Source: JBGPHT01 sp041484525 (lineage in GTDB: Bacteria > Acidobacteriota > Terriglobia > Bryobacterales > Bryobacteraceae). From it: DNA of 19,843 nucleotides. Below, piece after piece: positions 7,092 to 15,318 of this stretch; positions within the stretch are counted from its first letter, which is position 1, and the number at the start of each line of letters is the position of its first letter. The position numbers were made by a program, and so were the translations under genes. A model generated the notes under the pieces. That model searched no databases, was not told the DNA's origin, and saw nothing but the letters and a program-made list of their open reading frames with translations. The stretch is taken from assembly GCA_041484525.1 (NCBI GenBank), contig JBGPHT010000141.1, positions 1 through 19,843 of the forward strand, written 5' to 3'.

Positions 7092-7870
7092 CGATCACCG
7101 AGTTTTTGGAAAAATGGGGCAAGACGCTGTTCGAATCGCCGCTGGCGACGAATGCCGCCGAACCGCCCGAATTGGCGGAGATCCGGCTGGCGGCGCTCGA
7201 CCGCGTGCGCGAGAAGAGCTATCGCTCGGGCGGCAAAAAGGTCTTTCCGTTCGACCTGATTCGCGTGGAACTCCGCGGCGTCGAAGAGAGCCGCCACCAA
7301 GTGTTCGCTGGCGCCTTCTTCCGCAAATACCTGGAGCAGGAAGTTCACGGCGCACTGCGCGATGCGGGCTGCCGGTTCCCGGAAAATCTGCGGGTGGATG
7401 TCCGCGCCGCCATCGGGCTGCCGCAACCGAACGAGCCGTGGCTGGTCGTCGAAGTCGGCTCGCAGGATCGCGCGGCGGGAACACGGCCGGCCCGCCTGGT
7501 GGTGGTGGAGGGCGCGGCGCACGCACCGGAGATCCGCCTGGAAAAGGCTCGCACCAACATCGGGCGCGTGGTGGATGTGTACCGCTCGGAGGGGATGTAC
7601 CGGCGCAACGACCTCACGTTTGCCGAAGACACTGAGATCAACCGGTCCGTCTCGCGCGAGCACGCGCACATCGTGTTCGACAAGGCGGCCGGCGAGTACC
7701 GGCTGTTCAACGATCGCTGGTACCCGCGCGGCCCGGAGGGCGATTGCGGCACCTGGATCGTCCGCGACGGCATGAGCCAGCAGGTCCACCGGAACGCTCG
7801 CGGGACGAAACTGGAAGGCGGAGACGAGATCCACTTCGGGCGAGCGGTGGTGATGTTCGAGATCGAATAG
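7088..7870 (+). CDS. FHA-domain protein with DUF3662-like N-terminus (second copy)
   Basis: A cytoplasmic protein of 260 residues whose ATG sits in an ATGA overlap with the SEDS-PBP stop, so it is translationally coupled. Residues about 52-125 (VFPFDLIRVELRG through PWLVVEVGS) match the DUF3662-like pattern loosely. The FHA domain occupies about 155-259, with NIGR at 157-160 and SREHAHIVF at 189-197. It differs from a textbook FHA in having long, acidic inter-strand loops, and the usual NGT tripeptide is replaced by DCGTW at 219-223. Together with the first FHA gene it brackets the operon, giving two phospho-readers around one kinase. Its binding partner is unknown. Confidence is high for the FHA domain and moderate for the N-terminal assignment. 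Confidence 0.88.
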   Translation: MTITEFLEKWGKTLFESPLATNAAEPPELAEIRLAALDRVREKSYRSGGKKVFPFDLIRVELRGVEESRHQVFAGAFFRKYLEQEVHGALRDAGCRFPENLRVDVRAAIGLPQPNEPWLVVEVGSQDRAAGTRPARLVVVEGAAHAPEIRLEKARTNIGRVVDVYRSEGMYRRNDLTFAEDTEINRSVSREHAHIVFDKAAGEYRLFNDRWYPRGPEGDCGTWIVRDGMSQQVHRNARGTKLEGGDEIHFGRAVVMFEIE

Positions 7871-7876
7871 GCTTCA

Positions 7877-7981
7877 GCAGATTATTCACCGCCGAGACGC
7901 CGAGATCGCTGAGAACACACAAAGCCTTTCATGATTTCTGTCTTCTCGGCGCTCTCTGCGTCTCGGCGGTGAATAATTTGC
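7877..7981. repeat. Long imperfect palindrome between the wall operon and galT
   Basis: ATTATTCACCGCCGAGACGC at 7881-7900 is the exact reverse complement of 7958-7977. Pairing extends outward four bases with one mismatch. Inward it continues for about 20 more bases with five mismatches, and weakly almost to the centre near 7929, so nearly the whole 105 bases is one palindrome. It fills most of the gap between the FHA stop and galT. It has no T-tract, so it is not a normal intrinsic terminator, though the transcript would form a strong hairpin. Elements with a repeated CCGAGACGC-type sequence are dispersed repeats in many genomes; calling this one of them is an inference. Confidence 0.8.
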
Positions 7982-7999
7982 GATCTACTATGAAGAGGA

Positions 8000-9016
8000 A
8001 TGTTCGATTGGCAGCAGGACCCTCACCGGCGGTTCAATCCGCTGACGCGCGAGTGGGTGTTGGTATCCCCGCACCGCACGCAGCGGCCCTGGCAGGGGCA
8101 GACGGAAACCGCCGATGAGCCGGTGCAGCCCGAATACGATCCGAAGTGCTACCTATGCCCCGGTAATGTGCGCGTCGGCGGCGTGCATAATCCGAATTAC
8201 ACTTCGACGTTTGTATTCGACAATGACTTCGCGACACTCAAACCGGATACGAAGCTGAATCGCTTCGAACAAGAAGGCCTGTTGGTCGCGGAATCGGAGC
8301 CCGGGATCAGCCGCGTGGTCTGCTTTTCTCCACGGCATCACCTGACCATTGCCAACATGGAACCGGCGGACTTGCGACTGGTGGTGGACACGTGGGTCGA
8401 CCAGTATTGCGATTTGGGCGCACACGAGCTCATCAACTATGTGCAGATTTTCGAGAATCGCGGGGCCATGATGGGAGCCAGCAATGCGCACCCGCATTGC
8501 CAGATTTGGGCGGGCCATTCGATTCCGAACGAAGTGGCGAAGGAGTCGGCGGCGCAGTCGGCGTGGCGGCAGAAGCACGGTACGTGCCTGCTGTGTGAAT
8601 ACGCTCGGTTGGAGCACGGCGCGCACGAACGCATGGTGGAAGAGAACGAGACCTTCCTCACGGTAGTTCCGTTTTGGGCGATCTGGCCATTTGAGACGAT
8701 GGTGGTTTCGAAGCGCCATATGACCGCGATCGACGGCTTGACGGATGTGGAGCGCGGCGGACTGGCGGACATTCTGAAGCGCACGACAGCGCGCTACGAC
8801 CGACTGTTCCACGTATCGTTTCCCTACACGATGGGGATTCACCAGCGACCGACCGATGGCGGAGCGAACGAGGACTGGCACCTGCACTTGCATTTCTGCC
8901 CGCCGCTGCTGCGCTCGGCGAAGGTGCGCAAGTTCATGGTGGGGTATGAGATGCTCGCGACGCCGCAGCGCGATATCACTCCGGAAGCGGCTGCGGAGCG
9001 GCTGCGGGCGGTATAG
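8000..9016 (+). CDS. galT: Galactose-1-phosphate uridylyltransferase
   Basis: The Leloir-pathway enzyme that exchanges UMP between UDP-glucose and galactose-1-phosphate in the cytoplasm. At 338 residues it is close to the 348 of E. coli GalT and follows it from the first residues (DPHRRFNPLTREWVLVSPHR). Zinc ligands are visible at CYLC (C50, C53). The active site HPH is at 164-166, with nucleophile H166, in exactly the E. coli numbering (NAHPHCQIW). The start is fixed by an in-frame TGA at 7991-7993. The AGAGGA ribosome-binding site abuts the ATG with almost no spacer, which suggests weak initiation. No galE, galK or galM is present in the window. The stop shares one base with the next gene's GTG. 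Confidence 0.96.
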   Translation: MFDWQQDPHRRFNPLTREWVLVSPHRTQRPWQGQTETADEPVQPEYDPKCYLCPGNVRVGGVHNPNYTSTFVFDNDFATLKPDTKLNRFEQEGLLVAESEPGISRVVCFSPRHHLTIANMEPADLRLVVDTWVDQYCDLGAHELINYVQIFENRGAMMGASNAHPHCQIWAGHSIPNEVAKESAAQSAWRQKHGTCLLCEYARLEHGAHERMVEENETFLTVVPFWAIWPFETMVVSKRHMTAIDGLTDVERGGLADILKRTTARYDRLFHVSFPYTMGIHQRPTDGGANEDWHLHLHFCPPLLRSAKVRKFMVGYEMLATPQRDITPEAAAERLRAV

Positions 9017-9927
9017 TGGACCCGATGGAGAAGCGGAAGATTCGATCGCTCGATGTTTCGGTGGCCGGCCTGGGGTGCAACAACTTCGGTTGGCGCATCG
9101 AGGAGAAAGCTGCGGCGGCGGTGGTGGACGCCGCCCTCGACGCCGGAGTGAACTTCTTCGACACGGCCGATCTTTACGATACCGGACGCAGCGAGGAATT
9201 TCTCGGCCGCGCGCTCGGGAGGCGGCGTGAGAATGTCATCATCGCCTCGAAGTTCGGCTACAAGCTGGACGAGGAGCGGCAGGGGGGAGCCAAGCCGGAG
9301 TACGTCCGCCGCTCCCTGGAGGGGAGCCTGCGGCGGCTCGGGACCGACAGGATCGATCTCTACCAGCTTCATTTCCCGGACCCCAAGACACCCATCGAGG
9401 ACACGCTCCGAGCGATGGAGGATCTGGTGCGCGCGGGAAAGGTGCGCGAGATTGGATGCTCGAACTTTTCGGCGGCGCAGTTGCGCGAAGCCGGGGGGCG
9501 ATTCGCCAGCGTGCAGAATCACTACAGCCTCGTGAACCGGGAAGCCGAGGCGGAGGTCATCCCCGAGTGCGTCCGGCAGGGAATCGCATTCATCCCGTAC
9601 TACCCGCTGGCCAACGGTTTACTGACGGGGAAGTATCGGCGGGGGCAACCGCATCCCGCGGGCAGCCGTGCGGAGGCGGGCTGGGGGCCAAAAGTTTTTA
9701 CGGATCGCAACCTGGCGCTGGCGGAGGCGCTGGCGGAGTTCGCCGAATCGCGGGGGCACACGCTGCTCGAGTTGGCGGTCTCATGGCTCGCGGCGCAGCC
9801 GGCGGTAGCGTCGGTGATTGCGGGCGCGACATCGCCCGAGCAGGTTCGCCAGAACGCGGCGGCCGCCGGGTGGAAGCTAACCGGCGCGGAGCTTGCCGAA
9901 GTGGACGCCATCCTCGCGCGGGCGTGA
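9016..9927 (+). CDS. Aldo/keto reductase
   Basis: An NAD(P)H-dependent (beta/alpha)8-barrel oxidoreductase of 303 residues. The catalytic tetrad is complete: D49 and Y54 (FFDTADLYDTG), K79 (IASKFGY) and H119 (LYQLHFPD). The cofactor side is supported by GCSNFS at about 152-157 and by the C-terminal SVIAGATSPEQVRQN segment that grips the adenosine phosphate in this superfamily. The substrate cannot be read from the sequence. A sugar or small aldehyde is plausible given the one-base overlap with galT. GTG 9016 is used because of that overlap and GGGCGG upstream; ATG 9025 is an equally possible start. Confidence 0.92.
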   Translation: MDPMEKRKIRSLDVSVAGLGCNNFGWRIEEKAAAAVVDAALDAGVNFFDTADLYDTGRSEEFLGRALGRRRENVIIASKFGYKLDEERQGGAKPEYVRRSLEGSLRRLGTDRIDLYQLHFPDPKTPIEDTLRAMEDLVRAGKVREIGCSNFSAAQLREAGGRFASVQNHYSLVNREAEAEVIPECVRQGIAFIPYYPLANGLLTGKYRRGQPHPAGSRAEAGWGPKVFTDRNLALAEALAEFAESRGHTLLELAVSWLAAQPAVASVIAGATSPEQVRQNAAAAGWKLTGAELAEVDAILARA

Positions 9928-9936
9928 CGGATTTCG

Positions 9937-9943
9937 AGAGGAG
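9937..9943 (+). promoter_or_regulatory. Ribosome-binding site supporting a TTG start
   Basis: AGAGGAG lies five bases before TTG 9949. The only nearby ATG in frame (9964) has no such site at the right distance, so the rare TTG is the better start. Confidence 0.65.
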
Positions 9944-9948
9944 ACCAT

Positions 9949-11004
9949 TTGCGTTTTTCCAGCATGATCACGGCAGTGGACGCGCACGCCTGCGGAGAGC
10001 CCGGCCGCGTCATCACAGGCGGCGTCCTGGATGTGCCCGGCAAAACCATGTTTGAGAAAAAGACGTATCTCGAAACCAAGGCCGACCACATCCGGCTGCG
10101 CATGCTGCGCGAGCCGCGCGGCTATCCCGCGGCCAACTGCAATCTCATTCTGCCGCCTACGCACCCGGAAGCCGATGCCGGATTCGTCATTATGGAGCAG
10201 GTGGAGTATCCGCCGATGTCCGGTACCAATACCATCTGCGTGGTCACGGTGCTGATCGAAACCGGCATGGTTCGGGCCGAGGAGCCGGTGACGCATTTGA
10301 AGCTCGACACGCCGGCGGGCCTGATCGCGGTGGAAGCGGAAGTCCGCGACGGCAAGGTCAAGAAGGTGACTTTCCGGAATGTGCCCGCGTTCGCCCCGCA
10401 CCTGGATGCCAAGGTCGAGGTGCGCGGTCTTGGCACGGTCACCGTGGATGTCGCGTACGGTGGAATGTTCTATGTGATCGCGGAGGCCGCGCCGCTCGGC
10501 TTCCGCCTGGCACCGGACGAGGCTCGTGATATCGTGCGTGCGGCCGAGATGATCAAGGCCGCCGCTCGGGAGCAATTGCCGGTGGTGCATCCAGAAAATC
10601 CGGGGATTGCGGGCGTGACGATCGCGCAGATTTCGGGCGCGCCCTCGAGCCCGGGTGCGGACCGCAAGAACACGGTGGTGGTCTCGACCGGCACACTCGA
10701 CTGGTCGCGGCCGTCCTCGTGGACCGGCGCGCTCGACCGCTCCCCTTGCGGCACGGGCACGTGCGCCAAGATGGCCGCCCTGCACGCCAAGGGACAGCTC
10801 GGACTGAATCGGGATTTCGTTCACGAGGGGATTCTGGGGACGACGTTTACGGGCCGGCTGATCGAGGAGACGCGCGTCGGACCGTATCGAGCAGTGGTTC
10901 CGACTCTGTCCGGCCAGGCGTGGATCACGGGCTTCGCGCAATACGTGGTCGATCCCGACGACCCGTTTCCCAACGGGTTCACGGTGGGCGATATCTGGGG
11001 ATGA
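9949..11004 (+). CDS. Proline racemase-superfamily enzyme (hydroxyproline epimerase-like)
   Basis: A PLP-independent enzyme of 351 residues with the two-base proline racemase fold. The second catalytic cysteine is present at C267 in DRSPCGTGTCAKMA. At the first position the usual Cys of the MCGH motif is serine, S91 in PPMSGTN. The family includes proline racemases, 4-hydroxyproline 2-epimerases and trans-3-hydroxyproline dehydratases. The dehydratases lose the second cysteine (to Thr), so the retained C267 argues against that role and leaves an epimerase as the best guess. As I recall, Ser/Cys pairs have been reported among 4-hydroxyproline epimerases. It follows the aldo/keto reductase by 21 bases in the same direction. 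No other hydroxyproline-catabolism genes are in view. It ends 12 bases before the convergent DUF1501 gene, with no terminator hairpin between them. Confidence 0.9.
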   Translation: MRFSSMITAVDAHACGEPGRVITGGVLDVPGKTMFEKKTYLETKADHIRLRMLREPRGYPAANCNLILPPTHPEADAGFVIMEQVEYPPMSGTNTICVVTVLIETGMVRAEEPVTHLKLDTPAGLIAVEAEVRDGKVKKVTFRNVPAFAPHLDAKVEVRGLGTVTVDVAYGGMFYVIAEAAPLGFRLAPDEARDIVRAAEMIKAAAREQLPVVHPENPGIAGVTIAQISGAPSSPGADRKNTVVVSTGTLDWSRPSSWTGALDRSPCGTGTCAKMAALHAKGQLGLNRDFVHEGILGTTFTGRLIEETRVGPYRAVVPTLSGQAWITGFAQYVVDPDDPFPNGFTVGDIWG

Positions 11005-11016
11005 GGGGTCAGGGCG

Positions 11017-12422
11017 TCAGACCAGAATGTCCTTCACTACGTCGCCCGAAATGCCGGTGAGCCGCACGTCGAGACCCTGGAACTTCACCGCCAGCCGCTT
11101 GTGATCGACACCCAGCAAGTGCAGCATGGTGGCGTGGAAATCATGCACGCTGACGGGATTCTCCTCGGCCGCGTAGCCGAGTTCATCCGTGGTGCCGTAC
11201 GTGATCCCGCCCTTGATGCCGCCGCCGGCCAGCAGGTACGAGAACCCCTTGATATGGTGATCGCGGCCGTCGCCGCTCTGTGACATCGGCGTGCGGCCGA
11301 ACTCGCCGCCCCAAATTACGAGCGTGTCGTCGAGCATACCGCGCTGCTTCAAGTCGGTGATGAGCGCCGCGGTTGGGCGGTCCACCTCTTCGGCCTTGAG
11401 CGCGATATTCGGCTTGACATTGCTGTGGTGGTCCCAATCGCGATGGTAAAGCTGGATGAAGCGCACGCCGCGCTCGGCCAGACGGCGCGCCAGCAGGCAG
11501 TTGGATGCGAACGAACCATCGCCGGGCTGCGCGCCATACATTTCGAGTACCTGCTTCGGCTCGCTGCTCATGTCCACCAGGCCGGGCACGCTCGCCTGCA
11601 TCTTAAACGCCATCTCGTACTGCGCGATGCGTGTGAGAATTTCGGGGTCGCGCAGCGCGGCGTGCTCCACGCGGTTGAGCGCGTTGATAGCATCGATCGA
11701 CTGGCGCTGCATCGTTTTGCTCACGCCCGGCGGGTTCTGGATGTAAAGCACCGGGTCGCCCGCGGAATTCAGCTTGACGCCTTGGAACCGGCTGGGGAGC
11801 AGGCCCGCCGACCATTGCCGGGAAGCGATGGGCTGCATCTGGCCGCCGCGTCCCGCCGAGAGCAGCACCACAAACCGGGGAGGTCTTCCGTCTCGGAGCC
11901 CAATCCGTAGAGCACCCACGAACCCATGCTGGGGCGTCCGGGAATGATGGAGCCGGTGTTCATCACGGTGTGCGCCGGGTCGTGATTGATCTGCTCGGTC
12001 CACATGGAGCGGACGATGCAGATGTCGTCCGCCACGCTGCCGATGTGCGGAAAGAGCTCGCAGATCTCCTGATTCGATTTGCCGAATTTCCGGAAGCCAT
12101 GCTGCGGGCCGAAGCAGATGAGCTTCTGATTCTGGAGCTGCGCGATCTGCTGTCCTTTGGTGAAGGACTCGGGCATCGGCTGGCCGTGCATGGCGGCCAG
12201 CTTCGGCTTGTAGTCGAAGGTTTCGAGGTGCGACGGGCCGTCGGCCTGGTAAAGGAAAATGATGCGCTTGACCTTCGCGGGATGATGCAGCGGGTTGATC
12301 ACGCCGCGGTCGGCGGCGAGCAACCGGTTGAGCCCGAGCAGTCCCAGGCCCGCGATGCCGCGGCCCAGAAATGTGCGGCGGTGAATGCCGCAAGCGCAAT
12401 CAGTTTCGTGTAATGGTTTCAT
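11017..12422 (-). pseudogene. DUF1501 Tat-exported protein, frameshifted
   Basis: The coding sequence is intact in two frames. From ATG 12422 it reads well to about 11880: Tat signal HRRTFLGRGIAGLGLLG, then FLYQADGPSHLETFDYKP, then SMGSWVLYGLGSETEDLPG. From about 11877 the adjacent frame continues with FVVLLSAGRGGQ, WGGEFGRTPM, GRDHH and the C-terminus VVKDILV. One missing base in the AAACCGGGG stretch (about 11872-11880) explains the break, because restoring it gives LPGFVVL, matching the intact paralogue at 17882-19315. It is either a recent inactivation or a sequencing or assembly error. DUF1501 proteins belong to the sulfatase/alkaline-phosphatase-like superfamily, and their substrate is unknown. 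The start overlaps the upstream PSD1 gene by 23 bases. Two pieces as separate genes is unlikely, since the join falls inside a conserved motif. Confidence 0.88.
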
Positions 12423-15294
12423 GCAGGTTCAGAATGGCGCGCGCCACCGTGGTCATGGCGGCGAGTTCGACGGGTTTGACGTCCGGCGGCACGGGCGCCT
12501 CGCCGGTGTGGATCAGCTCTTCAGCGCCGGCCGGCGCGCGGCGGAATTCAGTCGGGCTTTTCGCGTAAAGGTCGTTGAGGATGCGATGCTCAGCAACCGT
12601 GGGCGCGCGGTCGAGAGCGCGCTCGAATCCCCAATCCACGCCGCGTTTCAGCATCGCCGCCGCGAACACGCGCGCGGCCTCCACGTAGATGGGGTCGTTC
12701 AACAGGTCGAGCGCCTGCAGCGGCGTGTTCGACGTGGAGCGGTTGATGGTGCATTCCTCGCGCGTGGGCGCATCGAAATTGACCAGGCTCGGGTGCAGGA
12801 AAGAGCGCTGCCAGAAGGTGTAGACGCCGCGCCGGTAAAGATCTTCGCCGTGGCTTGCCGAGTACTCGCGCTTGGGAAAGTTCATGGTGGCGAGGTAGCC
12901 GTCGGGCTGGTACGGCTTGGCACTGGGACCGCCGAACTTCTCGACGAGCAGACCGGAGACCGAGAGCGCAATGTCGCGCACCATCTCGGCGTCCACGCGG
13001 AAGCGGCTCTGCCGCGCCAGCAGGCGATTGTCGGGATCGCGCTCCTCGAGCTGCGGACTGGCAAGTGAGGACTGGCGGTAAGTCTGGCTGGTGACGATGA
13101 GCCGGATGATGTGGCGCACATCCCAGTCGCGCTTGAACTCGGACGCGAGCCAATCGAGCAACTCGGGGTGAGTGGGCCATTCACCTTGCGAGCCGAAATC
13201 GTCCAGCGCCTTCGAGATTCCCGTTGCGAAGAACTGGCGCCAAAGACGGTTCACTTGAACGCGCGCGGTGAGCGGATTCTCGGGCGCAACGAGCCAGTTC
13301 GCTAGATCGAGTCGCGTGGCGCGGCGGCCGGCGGTATCGAGCTTGCCGAGGAATGCCGGAATGGCGGGCTGGACAATATCGCCGGAGTCGTCCATCCAGT
13401 TGGCGCGCGCCAGAATCCGGGTCTCGGTGGGCGCGACGGCTTCGGAAACCATCACGTGCGGGATCGAGAGTTGGAGGAGCGCGATCTCCATCTCAATGCG
13501 GGCGCGCTCGGTGGCGTCGGCATCGGGCCACGGGTAATCGGCAGAAGTGAGCGCGAGGCGGAAGCGGCCGGTGACGGCGCGGCGGAAATCGGAATCGTGA
13601 TGCAAGCGGACGGTCATCACAGTGTCCGCGGCCGTTGTGACGGGCTGGGCGAATCGCAGCGCGAGAAAGATCTTTGAGGTCTCGTTGTAAGTGGCGACGC
13701 CCCAACCGGTTTTGGGATTGCCATCGAAGGCGGCCAGCGGCGGATACTCAGGGGCGGGCTGGTTGAGGTTGGACGCACCGGACGAGAACGTCAGCTTCTG
13801 CTGGCCGGCCTCCGCTTCTATTTCCGTCAGCACCACACGGTCCGCGCCGCGCGCCAGGCGGATGCCGGGCAAGCCCTCGTCCTGCACGAATTCAATGCCC
13901 AGCGCCGTCCATGTGCCAGGGCCAGGCTGCAGCGTGACAGTGTAGGTTTCGTTATCCGGGTTGGGACCGCCGGCGACCACCAAGCCGTTCCCGGGAGCGC
14001 GGTTGCCGGTCAGGTTGCCGCTGTCATAGATGGTGTACTCGACCGGCTCATCGTTATAGATTTTGAGCGTGGCTCCGTGGGAGGACCTGGCCGAAATCGG
14101 CCGCTGCATTTTCCACGCCAGCTCGCGTACGTCGGGGCGCTTTCCAGTCGCGGGGGCGGGAGCGGGCGCACGGGTCTGCGCCAGTTGGCTCTGGATCTGA
14201 TCGAGCTGCTTCTGCTGCTCGGGAGTGGGCAGGCCGAGCTGCGAACCCCACGCGTTCCTGCCGCGGTCGGGCACCAGGCCCGTCTCTTTGAGATCGGCGA
14301 AGAACGCTTTCATCGAATAGAAATCGCGCGAGGTGAACGGGTCGAACTTATGGTCATGACACTCGGCGCAGCCGAGCGTGCTGCCCATCCAGACGGCCAC
14401 GGTAGTGCGCACGCGGTCGGCTGCGTATTTCGCGAGATACTCCTTCGGCTGCAGACCGCCCTCGGCCGAAGTGCGGTTCAGGCGATTGTATGCCGAGGCG
14501 ACGCGCCGATCGAGAGTGGCGTTCGGCATCAAGTCGCCGGCAAGCTGCTCGCGCGTGAATTGGTCGAACGGCTTGTTGTCGCGGAAAGCACGCAGCACGT
14601 AGTCGCGATAAGGCCAGGCGGGGAACGCGTTATCGCCATGGAAGCCGGAAGTGTCGGCGTAGCGCACCACGTCGAGCCAATGCATGGTCTGTTGCTCGGC
14701 GTAACGCGGCGAGGACAAGAGGCGGTCCACCACCTTGTCGTAAGCGTTCGGTGAAGTGTCTTTCAGAAAGGCTGCGATTTCTTCAGGCGTCGGCGGCAGA
14801 CCGTTGAGGTCGAGCGTCACGCGGCGGATGAGCGTACGGCGGTCGGCTTCGGGCAAGGGCTTCAGGCCTTCGCGGGCCGGCCGTTCGCGAATGAACTCGT
14901 CGATGGAATGCAGTGCGGAGTGTTCGAGCGGCTGGTAGGCCCAGTGGCCTTCGTACCTCGCGCCCTCGGCCACCCACTGCTTGATGGTCTGCTTTTGCGC
15001 GTCCGTCAGCTCTTTGTGGACGAACGCGGGCGGCATCACGCGCGCCCCGGCGGCAAACACGCGCTGCACGATGGCGCTCTTCTCGGGATCGCCGGGCACG
15101 ACCGGGGTAGCGCCGCTCGCGGTCGGTTTAAGCGCCTCCTCGCGGATGTCAAGCCGCATGCCGGCCATGCGCGAACTCTTGTCCGGGCCATGGCAGCGGA
15201 AGCAAGTCTCCGCCATGATGGGGCGGATGTCGCGGTTGAAGCGGACCTCGGCGTGGAGCGCCCCGCTCAGCAGGAGCGCAAGCAGAATGCGCAT
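12400..15294 (-). CDS. PSD1 / DUF1549-DUF1553 cytochrome-like secreted protein
   Basis: An exported protein of 964 residues. A signal peptide (MRILLALLLSGALHA, cleavage near 15) precedes a cytochrome c-like PSD1 domain with CFRCH at 31-35. A DUF1549 domain follows (about 128-335) and contains a second CxxCH, CAECH, at 309-313. An insert of about 240 residues (about 355-600) follows, beta-rich with an AFDGNPKTGWGV stretch like F5/8-type carbohydrate-binding domains. DUF1553 starts near 680 (LANWLVAPENPLTARVQVNRLWRQ). ATG 15294 is preferred over the in-frame GTG 15312 because the signal peptide begins there, although neither has a good ribosome-binding site. It forms a unit with the overlapping DUF1501 gene. 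The family is abundant in Planctomycetes, Verrucomicrobia and some Acidobacteriota. Its reaction is not established; a redox step in polysaccharide or sulfated-sugar breakdown is often supposed. Confidence 0.9.
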   Translation of the reverse strand: MRILLALLLSGALHAEVRFNRDIRPIMAETCFRCHGPDKSSRMAGMRLDIREEALKPTASGATPVVPGDPEKSAIVQRVFAAGARVMPPAFVHKELTDAQKQTIKQWVAEGARYEGHWAYQPLEHSALHSIDEFIRERPAREGLKPLPEADRRTLIRRVTLDLNGLPPTPEEIAAFLKDTSPNAYDKVVDRLLSSPRYAEQQTMHWLDVVRYADTSGFHGDNAFPAWPYRDYVLRAFRDNKPFDQFTREQLAGDLMPNATLDRRVASAYNRLNRTSAEGGLQPKEYLAKYAADRVRTTVAVWMGSTLGCAECHDHKFDPFTSRDFYSMKAFFADLKETGLVPDRGRNAWGSQLGLPTPEQQKQLDQIQSQLAQTRAPAPAPATGKRPDVRELAWKMQRPISARSSHGATLKIYNDEPVEYTIYDSGNLTGNRAPGNGLVVAGGPNPDNETYTVTLQPGPGTWTALGIEFVQDEGLPGIRLARGADRVVLTEIEAEAGQQKLTFSSGASNLNQPAPEYPPLAAFDGNPKTGWGVATYNETSKIFLALRFAQPVTTAADTVMTVRLHHDSDFRRAVTGRFRLALTSADYPWPDADATERARIEMEIALLQLSIPHVMVSEAVAPTETRILARANWMDDSGDIVQPAIPAFLGKLDTAGRRATRLDLANWLVAPENPLTARVQVNRLWRQFFATGISKALDDFGSQGEWPTHPELLDWLASEFKRDWDVRHIIRLIVTSQTYRQSSLASPQLEERDPDNRLLARQSRFRVDAEMVRDIALSVSGLLVEKFGGPSAKPYQPDGYLATMNFPKREYSASHGEDLYRRGVYTFWQRSFLHPSLVNFDAPTREECTINRSTSNTPLQALDLLNDPIYVEAARVFAAAMLKRGVDWGFERALDRAPTVAEHRILNDLYAKSPTEFRRAPAGAEELIHTGEAPVPPDVKPVELAAMTTVARAILNLHETITRN

Positions 15295-15318
15295 CGTGGA
15301 AGCAGTAAACACCCTGGT

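Noticed and set aside
7877..7981. Intrinsic terminator
   Set aside because: The stem is far longer than usual and no run of T follows it.
11005..11016. Bidirectional terminator between the convergent genes
   Set aside because: The gap is 12 bases and no inverted repeat is visible across it.
11017..12422. Two separate genes, or a programmed frameshift, in the DUF1501 region
   Set aside because: The break is inside a conserved motif, neither half is a full domain, and there is no slippery heptamer. A simple one-base loss explains it.
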